A stretch of 10,082 bases of DNA, from the NCBI GenBank assembly GCA_037447655.1, contig JBBHKE010002553.1, positions 1-10,082 on the forward strand. Reading direction: 5' to 3'. The stretch comes from Zygnema cylindricum (Eukaryota; Streptophyta; Zygnematophyceae; Zygnematales; Zygnemataceae). Positions 1 through 7,480 of the stretch are shown in pieces (positions within the stretch are counted from its first letter, which is position 1; each line of letters begins with the position of its first letter). Position numbers and translations under genes: made by a program. The notes beneath the pieces are model-generated. The model ran no database searches, was not told the origin of the DNA, and saw only the letters and a program-made list of their open reading frames with translations.

Positions 1-117
1 CTATTCTAATTAGGAATTAGGGTTTTTTTCAATAGTGTGGATAATTCTATTTGAGAATAATAAAAAAAAAGCGGGACGGAATTAGCGTACACAACGCTAA
101 TAACGATTGGCGGTGTA

Positions 118-224
118 GTACACTATTCATTTCGCAAATCTTAGGGAACGCGACAAAGCGTCGCAAATCTGACACGGTAGTAACACTATTCATTTCGCAA
201 ATTTTAAGGAACGCGACAAATCGT
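118..224. repeat. Imperfect direct duplication with a 63-bp period
   Basis: The string CACTATTCATTTCGCAAAT occurs at 121 and again at 184, each followed by a related GGAACGCGACAAA segment and TCG. The two copies differ by a few substitutions only. This is a two-copy tandem duplication inside the CpG-rich left region. A third, shorter echo (TCGCAAATCTGACA near 160) lies between them. Confidence 0.8.
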
Positions 225-668
225 AATTATTGGCTTATTCCGTCGTACATTGATTAATTTTGTACTTTTTCGGTTACGGGCGGGCACGGTTAGTCGCGAA
301 AAATCAAGATTCGGTTAATTTTTTTTTTCGTAAACGACGGTCGGTTAACGGTTAACAATTTTGGAGCGTGACAAAACTCGGTCGGGCGTCGGTTACTCAG
401 ATTTTGAAAAAAAAAAAACGGTCGGTTTCGGGTATGATTTTTTTTGACTTTTGCGACCTCTGTCGCACGGTCAAGGGTCCCGATATATCGCTCCAAGACC
501 AACAAATTCCTTATCGGCAATAAGTGGAAAATATAGTACGCTATATAATAGTACTTTATTATATACTGTATTCAATTTTTACTGTACATAGCGTGGTATG
601 TCACGTGTAACAAATTGTTCTGTAGCCTGTGTAACGTAACGGAATAACAGCGGTTAAGTACGACGGAA

Positions 669-701
669 TAAACCGTACACTCGTACGGTATAAACCGTAC
701 A
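669..701. repeat. Short nested direct and inverted repeat (TAAACCGTACA)
   Basis: TAAACCGTACA occurs at 669-679 and 691-701. Between the copies is GTACGGT (683-689), the reverse complement of the ACCGTAC in both. The three heptamers could pair in either of two hairpins. The function is unknown, and the symmetry could be a relic of a mobile-element end. Confidence 0.6.
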
Positions 702-722
702 ATTATTGCAGGTAGTTATCAG

Positions 723-784
723 AACTGGTGTTATCGCGACGAAAAACCGATATTATTGGTCTTTTATCGGCGATAACACCAGTT
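723..784. repeat. Perfect 15-bp inverted repeat enclosing a 32-bp loop
   Basis: AACTGGTGTTATCGC at 723-737 is an exact reverse complement of GCGATAACACCAGTT at 770-784. The 32-bp spacer contains a weaker dyad (ACCGAT...ATTGGT). A perfect 15-bp arm pair is well beyond what the surrounding sequence shows. It could be the tip of a foldback element, the end of a MITE, or the base of a small hairpin transcript; the sequence alone does not decide. Confidence 0.75.
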
Positions 785-802
785 TCGATATATCGTGCCA
801 AT

Positions 803-861
803 ATATCGATTATCAGCAAGCCAACAAAAGGTACATATCGATTATCGGCAAAAACCTGCCG
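803..861. repeat. Direct repeat of ATATCGATTATC(A/G)GCAA plus small hairpin
   Basis: Two 17-bp copies lie at 803-819 and 835-851 with one mismatch, a 32-bp period. The second copy runs into CGGCA (846-850), which pairs with TGCCG (857-861). These sit just beyond the 15-bp inverted repeat and probably belong to the same decayed element. Confidence 0.6.
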
Positions 862-1080
862 ATACACAACACTAATATATACACATATTATAATATATAT
901 ATATGGAAAAAAAAAAGGAAAGAAACAAAGGGGATTGTGAAGAGAGTGAGGCTAAGTTGTTAAAAAAAAAGGAAAAAATAAGGGATGAAGTGAGTGATGC
1001 TTTGAAAAATAGTTAACATCCCTCAAAATGGGAAAATGCCTGGTAAATAAATGGGACGTGGGACAGAATTAAGTAATCAA

Positions 1081-1660
1081 TTAATTAGAAAAAAAGGGGG
1101 GAAAGGCGTGCGAGAAAGAGGTAGGGAGGGAAGGAGAGAGAGAGATCCATACCCTCGAAGATGCGTCCCGTTTTTCACATTCTTTTCGATCCCTCCCACG
1201 AGAGCTTTTTGTGCTTGAAAATCGAGGGAGCGAACAATTCCGCGAGAAAATCAAAGGAATCAAATCGATACTTTTTATGATTTCTAAATCCTCCGTTGTC
1301 AATCAAAGAGCGTAAACGTCTCGTTTGTGGAGAGTCACAATATTCGCAACTACCACAGTTATTGGAGATACCATGGTGGTGGAGATGAGGAAACATGAGT
1401 GGAGGAGAGAAAGAGGGGAAGAGAGAGAGAGATGAGAGGAGATCGAAACGGAAGAAAGCCGGAAAGAAAGATGGAATGGAACGACGAGAGCAGGAGCGAG
1501 ATGGACGGATCGATCAGACAACTCGAGAGACAAAATTGAAAAATTTGAGGAGATGGAGGAATTTGAGGAAATTTATGGAAACTGATTTGAAAATTCTTAA
1601 AAAACAACATTTTCAGGAGGAGACGTTTTTACGAGGAGAGTGACAGAAATGAAACCTGGC
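1081..1660 (-). other. Purine-rich tract (CT-rich on the - strand), possible 5' leader
   Basis: The + strand is dominated by G and A at 1089-1145 and 1390-1565 (runs such as GAGAGAGAGA, GGAGGAG, GAAAGAAAG), so the - strand reads as long CT-rich stretches. Many plant genes have CT-rich 5' leaders. Downstream on the - strand are an ATG at 1394-1396 opening a 73-codon frame that ends at 1175, and an ATG at 1372-1374 in a CCACCATGG context opening a 23-codon frame. Neither translation resembles a protein I know, and I see no downstream exon that would continue them. It may equally be simple-sequence DNA. The gene-leader reading is weak inference. Confidence 0.35.
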
Positions 1661-3708
1661 GAGTTTTAAACACCATACTCCCATGACCACAAAGAGGACT
1701 TGGACGGACATGTCCTCCTCCACGAGGTTGCCATCTTGCCGTCCTGAAAGCGGTAGAAAAAGAAGGAAGGCAAGTTCATGATTTTTATCTTAGAAACATT
1801 ACTATATTTCCAAACATCCCTACCAAACATAAATAAACCTCAGCCACCAATTCTGAACACTTTTTAAAAAGCACTTCCGATCATCCTGATTCAAATACCC
1901 ATAACATTAGCATTTGGTTTTGATTTGGTTTTGCGTATACTGTTAGGACAACTTGACATGTTTTGTTCCCTACTTGCCTCAAAAATGAAAAAGAAAAGAA
2001 AAGGAACTGAACCTGAACCTGAATCTGTTTGACAGGTAAATTTTGCCTTCTTGGAAGAGGAGAAAGAGCTCAATGTCAGGTTTGCCTTTATTAATTTTTA
2101 ATCTGAAAAAAAAACTTTCACATTTTCCAGGATTTTATGCATTCCTAAAAAAGCTTATCTCTCGAGACTCCTACCTACCTAATTTAAGCTAGTGTTCATT
2201 CCGTTCTTTGGGAAAAGTAAACTTACTGATATAAGAAGAATGCCATGGCTTCAACAAGCTTCTCTTTTTGATAGCGAGCCTGCAAGAGGTTAAAAACCAG
2301 CTTCGATTAGAGAAGAGAAGAGAAGGAAAGCAAGGGAAGGGAAGCAGTTTTTCACCTAAAAGGACAGCAAAAGGCAAGAGCAAGATTAAATCAAACTAAA
2401 ATGAGAAAGAACTGAAGGGGAATGTCTTCCCCAAAACATATATTTGTTGTTTTTGTATCTCTCTTTCATATGAAGTTATGAAGTTTGAGAAATAACATTT
2501 AAACTAAAATGCCTGGAGACGGATTTCTTTGTAACAACATAAACTTTGTTCATAAATCTCTCATTTGAATACATGATCAAGTTTTAGATATAATACAATA
2601 TACCAAAAAACAAATGTATTACCGCTAACATCTTTATGCTGTAACTTCTAAGCAAAGAACTTGCGACATTCAAACAGTCTACAAGGTTAAAAGAGAGAGA
2701 GATAGGGACAAGAATACATACATAAAAAAAACAGGCTGTAGTCTGTCGCAAAGTGTATACCAATTGCTCTTTGCTTTTTGCCCATCTCTCACTGGTCGCA
2801 TGTCTCGTCCCATTGAAGCTTGCAAATGGGGCTTCCAAAGTTCATATCTACACAAAAAATCATTACCGAAAATCATTAATGATTTAGATAAATTTTGATG
2901 ACAAAAATTTAGTAATTTTAGCTTTCTTTCTTTCGAAAGTATTCTTGACATTCCCCAAACTTCTAAAACTAGTCGATTTAGAACCACACAAAAACTTGAA
3001 ATGTAAACAATAGAAGCTTCCATTTCTCAAATGCGACACATCAGCAAAATGACACTACTCAAGATAAGAAACAGAGTCCATTTAAGTTCGCAAATGAATG
3101 CACAATTTGTGCCCGTAACAAATAGTCCTTGGTTTATAACCAGACGCCTAGATGACAATTACACAACCATTTTGCTTTCAATCACCTAAATAAGATGGCA
3201 GTTTTACACAAAATTAAAGATAACTTCTATGCTATATTTTTTTATTTTAGAAATATAAGTGCCAATGCAACAGACGTGGAATGTTTTCATTAATATTAAT
3301 CACTTACCTGTTGATAAAACCACGAACTAAATGATATCAATGATGTCTTCAAAGAAGTGACCGATATATGTTTTAAAAGTCACAACATCAAAATATAAAT
3401 GAAAGCCCTATCATCTCCGCTAATAACGTACTACTGTTTTCACCAAATTTTTATTTAGATAATGAAGTTATTTTCAGTGTCTATAAAGATTTCAATTGCC
3501 TTACCTTATGGCATCATATCTCTGCTTCTCCTTACAATGAACAAAAAATTAAACGGAATCATTTCTTAGTTCAAAGAAAAAAAATCAAAGAAAGAAGTCC
3601 CCCATTCTAATGACAACAGGCTTGATACTTAAAAGCTCATAATATTACACCGTAACTTTAACGTATTGATTTCATTTTCAATTATAAAAACAGATTTTGA
3701 TTTTCCCA
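1661..3708. other. AT-rich stretch with no recognised gene
   Basis: All six frames were scanned by eye. The frames at 1891-2073, 2189-2383, 2584-2838 and 2679-3023 (all - strand) give low-complexity or unrecognisable translations. A few splice-like signals occur on the - strand: donors AG|GTAAGTG at 3307/3308 and AG|GTAAGG at 3504/3505, and an acceptor with a good pyrimidine tract (TTTCAG) near 1750. They do not chain into a frame I can identify. The stretch is downstream of the carrier remnant on its strand. I could not find the carrier's missing last exon (the family's GFYKG...PNLLKVVP...SITY block) in it. Confidence 0.5.
2227..2279 (-). other. Candidate internal exon of unknown gene
   Basis: On the - strand a long pyrimidine tract (TCTTCTCTTCTC) and a CTAAT branch-like motif lead to CCTCTTGCAG, a good acceptor ending at 2280. 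Then comes a 53-base block, followed by GTAAGT (2226-2221), a consensus donor. One frame of the block is fully open and reads ARYQKEKLVEAMAFFLY, a plausible charged, helical segment. I do not recognise the protein and cannot connect the block to another exon. Two strong splice sites with an open frame between them is suggestive, but short chance exons do occur. Confidence 0.25.
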
Positions 3709-3792
3709 ATCCTCGTTTTATCTTTTCTCTTTTTTCTATTCTTTATTCGCTTTTCTCTTTTCTCTTTCTCTATTTTCTCTTTTCTCTTCACT
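3709..3792. repeat. Pyrimidine-rich low-complexity tract
   Basis: The + strand is nearly all T and C, with degenerate repeats of TTTTCTC. The complementary strand gives the Lys/Glu/Arg-rich tail of a chance frame at 3678-4022, which explains that frame. No function is evident. Confidence 0.75.
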
Positions 3793-4502
3793 TTGTACAT
3801 TTTTAACTTCCAATAAAGAATGTGGAACGGGCCTATCCTTATCAAAGAGACATAATTTGAACTAATGAAGAAAACTGTACTAGAGCAGTTCGAGAAAATC
3901 TTGTTGTTGCGCTTTTGTAGCATATCCTCTATCCAATAATTTTTTGATAGGGTAATGCTTAGTAGTATCAGTTCCAACACAAGCCTGTCCCTCCCCATAC
4001 TTCTCATTTTACTACTCTCCACAGTATGTACTTAGTTATTTGTCGACCAAAATTGAAGCACAATTTTGTAACAATCTTCTCGAATTTCGAATCAGAACGT
4101 GCTCAAAATTGAACTATCCGCTTAAGGTAGTAACCAGTTATTTCCTGGGATACGAACATCAGCCAGTTTCTAAAAAACAAGTCTCACAAATAATTGAAAT
4201 TCCATTTTAGTTTAAATTCAAAAGTCGAAGAAAATTATTAACCTTCACAATTGACAATGACATATTGCTTTCAACTTAATAGTTGAAAAACTTAACAATT
4301 GATAGGTGCCATAATAGGTTCAAATATGGAAGTGCTGATAGACAGCATAAACTTTAGTTGACCAAAACAAAAAACCCATTTTTTGTGCATAACGGTTTGC
4401 TCAAGTAAACATGCAAATTGCAATTAAGTCCTAACCAGAGTGCAAGTGAATTTATTTTGAGAGCAAGCAAAAAATACCATTATAGTAAAAACAAAAATGG
4501 GG
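3793..4502. other. AT-rich stretch without a recognised gene
   Basis: This lies just downstream of the last carrier exon found, where the family's final exon would be expected. I could not see its landmarks. Open but unrecognised frames exist at 3883-4008 (- strand, 42 codons) and 3956-4210 (+ strand, about 85 codons); they overlap on opposite strands, so at most one could be real. Nothing else stands out. Confidence 0.5.
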
Positions 4503-4615
4503 TTCAATAGAAAAAAAAAGAGTAAAAGGGACAGAGGGAGGAGGAAGGCGGGAAAAGAATGAAAAAGAAAACGAGAAAGAGAGGGAGAGGGAGATGGGGG
4601 GGGGAGGGGGGGGGG
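4503..4615. repeat. Polypurine tract ending in G9-A-G10
   Basis: From about 4510 the + strand is almost entirely A and G, rising in G content to GAGGGAGAGGGAGAT, then nine G (4596-4604), one A and ten G (4606-4615). The run ends 5 bases before the splice donor of the carrier remnant, so on the transcribed (-) strand the intron would begin GTGAGAAGAT followed by long C runs. G runs of this length can form quadruplexes, and the tract as a whole could form a triplex. Homopolymer length may also be affected by sequencing or assembly error. Confidence 0.85.
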
Positions 4616-4625
4616 ATCTTCTCAC

Positions 4626-4716
4626 CTTGTCCTGACTACATTGAGAGGATAGACATCTGTGGCTCCAAATGCTTCCGAAATAGTCCCACAAGCCAGTTGG
4701 GTAAACGGTCTAGGAG
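4626..4716 (-). pseudogene. Carrier remnant, exon block C (start of third carrier repeat)
   Basis: This 91-base block follows TTTGGACAG and ends at CAAG|GTGAGA. Joined to block B it completes a Ala codon and reads PRPFTQLACGTISEAFG, then ATDVYPLNVVRT and two bases of an Arg codon. The family pattern is PGPLVQLGCG.ISGALGATCVYPLQV(V/I)RTR. The frame is intact here. Gly-to-Glu in ISGA, Cys-to-Asp before VYP and Gln-to-Asn in the signature are departures. The intron phase agrees with block B, which supports the exon model. The next exon, carrying the second half of repeat three and the C-terminus, was not located. Confidence 0.88.
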
Positions 4717-5150
4717 CTGTCCAAACTCAAATTTAAAATAGTAAATCTAACAATTTAAAATAAACAGTTAAAACAGTAAATTTCTAGGAAAGATTCACAT
4801 TAAATTGCCAAAGGTTCGTACTAAAGAACGGAAACTAGAGATTTATAAGACCAGTTAGACAGCCTAGATTTAAAATGTCTGATTTCTGTTGTGATGTTAA
4901 CTGTTTTTTGTGAGAATAGGAACACAACTGAAACACATTTGAGTGAAAATTATACTAAACAAAGGATTCTCGGATGTAGGAATATATCTTCATAAAGAAA
5001 AGGTTCGATGAAAGTCTAGGTATTTGTAACTCAAAATACCATATGTTTTCTGAATATTTCAGAATATTTATAAAATTTGTTAGATTATTAGATTTGTCTA
5101 CGTCCACGTATGGTAGAGCAACATGTAAGAAAATTTATTATTGAAGCAGG

Positions 5151-5168
5151 ATATATATATATATATAT
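5151..5168. repeat. (AT)9 microsatellite
   Basis: Nine uninterrupted AT dinucleotides in the intron between carrier blocks B and C, next to the foldback described separately. Confidence 0.95.
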
Positions 5169-5181
5169 CCATACATATATA

Positions 5182-5284
5182 ATCACATAAGGAATAAGAA
5201 TATGATTGGAAATCGATTAGTATTCATAATCAAATAATGTGTAAGAGTATGATTGGAAAATTCATCACTAATTCCTTATGTGAT
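5182..5284. repeat. 103-bp foldback with 14-bp inverted ends, possible MITE
   Basis: ATCACATAAGGAAT (5182-5195) is an exact reverse complement of ATTCCTTATGTGAT (5271-5284). Inside, TAAGAATATGATTGGAAA (5195-5212) recurs with one mismatch at 5242-5259. Size, AT-richness, inverted ends and intronic position fit a small non-autonomous DNA transposon. No clear target-site duplication is visible: the flanks are AT-rich and dominated by the adjacent AT repeat. No coding capacity. Confidence 0.55.
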
Positions 5285-5523
5285 ACAAACCCAGGGCGTA
5301 CACAGTACACTAGTAGTATGGAGAACTAGATGGCTCATATAGCCTTTTTTTTATTTTTTTCTCCAACCACATCTCTGGTTCTAATACTTAGTTCCTATGG
5401 TATTGCAAACAGCTGTTTAAAGAAGAAGTTCCATAGATGAAAATAGTAAGTGTGCCATGAAAGAATAAACACCTTTCACAAGCAAAATAACAGAAAAGAA
5501 GAGCCGAACCAACTTCCACATAC

Positions 5524-5820
5524 CTTCACCTTCTAGCAAATAACGTATAGAAAAATACTTCAGCGTTATATAAGCAGCCAGGTCCGATCCGCCATAAGGG
5601 ACTATGCATATTAAAGGAGGAGTTTGGCCTCGATGAAACACAATCAGTCATTTTTCGAAAAATATCAGCCGCTAATCGTGGGAACGATGGTGGTTGCAAA
5701 CCCCCTTGGATCTTATATGTTTGTAACCGAGTCTTTATAAGGTCCAAAGGACAAATGACAATTTGAGCAATGGCTTGTGCGTTACCACCAGATATTAAAC
5801 GACCAAAAAGGCTAATTTAT
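5524..5820 (-). pseudogene. Carrier remnant, exon block B (second carrier repeat, frameshifted)
   Basis: A good acceptor (TTTGTTTTGTTTGACAG) precedes 5820. With it, the first codons carry two extra bases relative to the family's DIG..RL start; an acceptor at 5812-5813 would restore the frame but has a poorer context. The block reads RLISGG, then QIVICPLDLIKTRLQTY, the second carrier signature, then AADIF in one frame. It continues as FHRGQTPPLICIVPYGGSDL and AAYITLKYFSIRYLLEGE in another frame, with the switch around 5639-5645. Compared with the usual DIW..EGPRAFYRG spacing, about two bases are missing. The block ends at a strong donor, AAG|GTATGT (5524/5523). Confidence 0.88.
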
Positions 5821-6111
5821 CTGTCAAACAAAACAAAGGAAAAAAAAACAAAAATACGAAGGAAGAAGTGTTAAGCTTGCACTACACCTTTCGTCGCCGT
5901 CAGAAAAAATAAGTCTAATTCAGTCGCCGAAATGGTTGTCCCAAAATAAGAACAAAGTCTTAAGCATCAATTCCATCTGATAAAAAAATAGATAAGTGAA
6001 TAATAATACCACCGTTGAGCTAATAATTGTTGAACTTTAAAAACAATGGAAAGTTTACTTTCTACGTGTCACTGAATCCACATAATCGAATCTTTCTCTT
6101 GCTTTTATGTC

Positions 6112-6151
6112 TGATACACGTGAAAATCCCATGATACACGTGAAAAACCCA
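6112..6151. repeat. Two tandem 20-bp units each containing CACGTG
   Basis: TGATACACGTGAAAATCCCA is followed directly by a copy with one mismatch. Each holds a G-box core, CACGTG (6117-6122 and 6137-6142). ACGTGTC, an ABRE-like core, lies 47 bp earlier at 6064-6070. All are in the intron between carrier blocks A and B. In plants such clusters bind bZIP and bHLH factors, but here nothing shows a regulatory role, and the duplication may be chance slippage. Confidence 0.7.
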
Positions 6152-6458
6152 TGACAAATGACAGGGAAAACCAAATGAAAGATGATGACAAACACAAACT
6201 GAAAAAAATCCTCATAGGCTTGGTTTTCAGTATGATACACAAAATAAATGCTTTAATGCCATCTTCCGCAAACAAAATAAGTCATTTCCACTATATGCAA
6301 GGCTGTGAATGTAGTTTACTACCACAAATACTGAGATTTACTGCACAACGTTTGCAAGGATTCATACTACTTCTTTTGTTTGACCATTTGCAAAATGAGA
6401 TTGGAAAAAGACATATAGTTGTTGTCGAGACGTGTAGAGATCATAGGACCAACTCAAC

Positions 6459-6814
6459 CCATTAGAACCATTTCCCACAACAAACTTCTTCAACATTTCA
6501 TACGCATAAAACTCAATTGCCGACTCCGAGGCAACTTGAATAATATTGATTCCGCTCTCCCAAAAGTAACCCAATAATCCTCCCTTCTGGTACATGTGAG
6601 TGAAGCCCTCACTCACTCCAGAAAGACCATGACTTGTAGTTCAGACCTGAAGAAGAACCTTGAGTCTATCCAAAGGGGCAGTTGCCGTTCTCGAAACTGC
6701 AACTCCTCCAGCTACTCCCGCTAAGAAATATTTCCAGGCGTCCACCTGGCGAGGTATTTTTTCCGGAATGAGAGGCTATTCTCTAATATCAACTTGACAA
6801 ACTTTCTCCCAATA
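6459..6814 (-). pseudogene. Carrier remnant, exon block A (linker and first carrier repeat)
   Basis: The block follows an acceptor with a T-rich tract (GGTTTGGTTGTTCTATTAG). It reads YWEKVCQVDIRE, then TAG, then PLIPEKIP, matching the family's YWERVCLVDIGEQ..IPE linker with a stop in place of Gln. Next come KYFLAG and SRTATAPLDRLKVLLQV, the first carrier signature, then TGA (6641-6643), then YQKGGLLGYF and SAIEFYAYEMLKKFV. The frame is the same throughout, so the stops are the only breaks. Changes from the family include WES for RGN after GYF, a Ser in place of Pro in VAPESA, and one extra residue between LAG and SRT. The donor is probably GG|GTTGAG (6459/6458); ATG|GTTCTA slightly upstream is an alternative. 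CAG to TAG and CGA to TGA would both be C-to-T changes. Confidence 0.88.
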
Positions 6815-6843
6815 CTAATAGAACAACCAAACCAAGAAAAATG

Positions 6844-6990
6844 TCAGAATGGGATGAATGTCACAATCTTTCTAAGCACAAAGAGATCTAATTCTGTTAA
6901 TAATGCAGGAGGCTCTGTGCTTCCTTGACATAGAGTTAATTCGTTGGCATAAACTGAATCAATCACATTCCTCCATTTCCCACTTTTGAC
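6844..6990 (-). other. Unexplained open segment upstream of the carrier remnant
   Basis: Between the satellite and carrier block A, the - strand is open for 48 codons, from after TAA (6991-6993) to TGA (6844-6846). The translation has ordinary protein composition and includes WRNVIDSVYANELTLCQG and LLTELDLFVLRKIVTF. A good acceptor-like sequence (TTTGTTTCATTTTCAAAAACAG) ends at 7004, just upstream, but the exon it would open meets the TAA in this frame. It does not resemble EF-hands, which is what the carrier family has at this place. It may be a piece of a different gene brought here by rearrangement, or chance. Confidence 0.25.
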
Positions 6991-7480
6991 TTATGAATAG
7001 AACCTGTTTTTGAAAATGAAACAAAAATTTATCATGACTTTCTAACAGTTTGTGTAAGTTGGATAACAATTCCTGTTGGCGCTAACAGTTTGTGAAATTT
7101 AGATGACAATTCTTGTTAGCGCTAACAGTTTGTGTAATCTATATAACAATTCTTGTTAGCGCTAACAGTTTTTGTAAGTTGGATAACAATTCTTGTTAGC
7201 GGTAACAGTTTGTGTAAGTTAGGTAACAATTCATGTTAGCTCTAACTGTTTGTGTAATGTAGATAACAATTCTTGTTACCGCTAATATTTTGCGTAAATT
7301 AGGTGACAATTCGTGTTAGCGCTAATAGTTTGTGTAAGTTAGATAACAATTCCTGTTATCGCTAACAGTTTGTGTAAGTTAGGTAACAATTCCTGTTAGC
7401 GCTAACAGTTTGTGTAAGTTGGATAACAATTCCTGTTAGCGCTAAAAGTTTGTGTAAGTTGGATAACAATTCCTGTTAGC

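Larger units (their letters stand above)
1..1080. other. CpG-rich region without a recognisable gene, probably decayed mobile-element DNA
   Basis: No open frame here resembles a known protein; the longest frames (for example 290-520 on the - strand and 706-963 on the + strand) have biased, low-information translations. The stretch differs from the rest of the window: CG dinucleotides are frequent between 80 and 870, A and T homopolymers interrupt it, and short palindromes such as CGATATATCG (481-490 and 786-795) recur. Direct and inverted repeats are listed separately. Repeat density and the lack of genes suggest an old transposable element or a solo piece of one, but I see no transposase, reverse transcriptase or clear terminal repeats, so this assignment is inference only. 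Confidence 0.4.
4626..6814 (-). pseudogene. Decayed mitochondrial ATP-Mg/phosphate carrier (APC/SCaMC family), partial
   Basis: Three blocks on the - strand (6814-6459, 5820-5524, 4716-4626) match, in order, the carrier domain of plant Ca-dependent ATP-Mg/phosphate carriers. These inner-membrane proteins exchange adenine nucleotides for phosphate and have about 480-500 residues, with N-terminal EF-hands and three carrier repeats. The first two carrier signatures are visible: PLDRLK and PLDLIK. The third repeat has PLNVVR where the family usually has PLQV(V/I)R. The frame is broken by TAG at 6776-6778, TGA at 6641-6643 and a frameshift near 5639-5645. The EF-hand exons and the final exon are not found. 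Introns of roughly 640 and 807 bp are kept, so this is not a retrocopy. It is presumably non-functional. Family comparison is from memory, without an alignment run. Confidence 0.85.

Noticed and set aside
290-520. 76-codon - strand frame as a transposon protein
   Set aside because: It contains homopolymer-derived Phe and Lys runs and no transposase or polymerase motif.
1395-1643. 82-codon + strand frame rich in Arg, Glu and Lys
   Set aside because: This is the translation of a GA-rich tract, as is its Ser/Leu-rich counterpart on the - strand.
2679-3023. 114-codon - strand frame containing LQASMGRDM, considered as the missing last carrier exon
   Set aside because: LQA is compatible with the family, but there is no acceptor before it and the following residues lack the GFY(K/R)G, PNLLKV and SITY landmarks.
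3678-4022. 114-codon - strand frame with a Lys/Glu/Arg-rich tail
   Set aside because: The tail is the translation of a simple TTTTCTC tract; the remainder is unrecognised.
3956-4210. Open + strand stretch after an acceptor-like CTCCACAG at 4024
   Set aside because: About 85 codons with no start, no donor and no recognisable motif; it overlaps an open - strand frame, so chance is likely.
4559-4741. 60-codon + strand frame across the G run
   Set aside because: It is antisense to carrier block C, which has clear family similarity and splice sites; the N-terminal half is GA-tract translation.
6151-6465. 104-codon + strand frame
   Set aside because: It overlaps the end of carrier block A and the adjoining intron on the other strand, and its translation is not protein-like.
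7060-7071. GGATAACAATT in the satellite matches half of the E. coli lac operator
   Set aside because: Eleven bases recur because they are part of the 40-bp unit; the other operator half is absent and the context is eukaryotic. Coincidence, not vector contamination.
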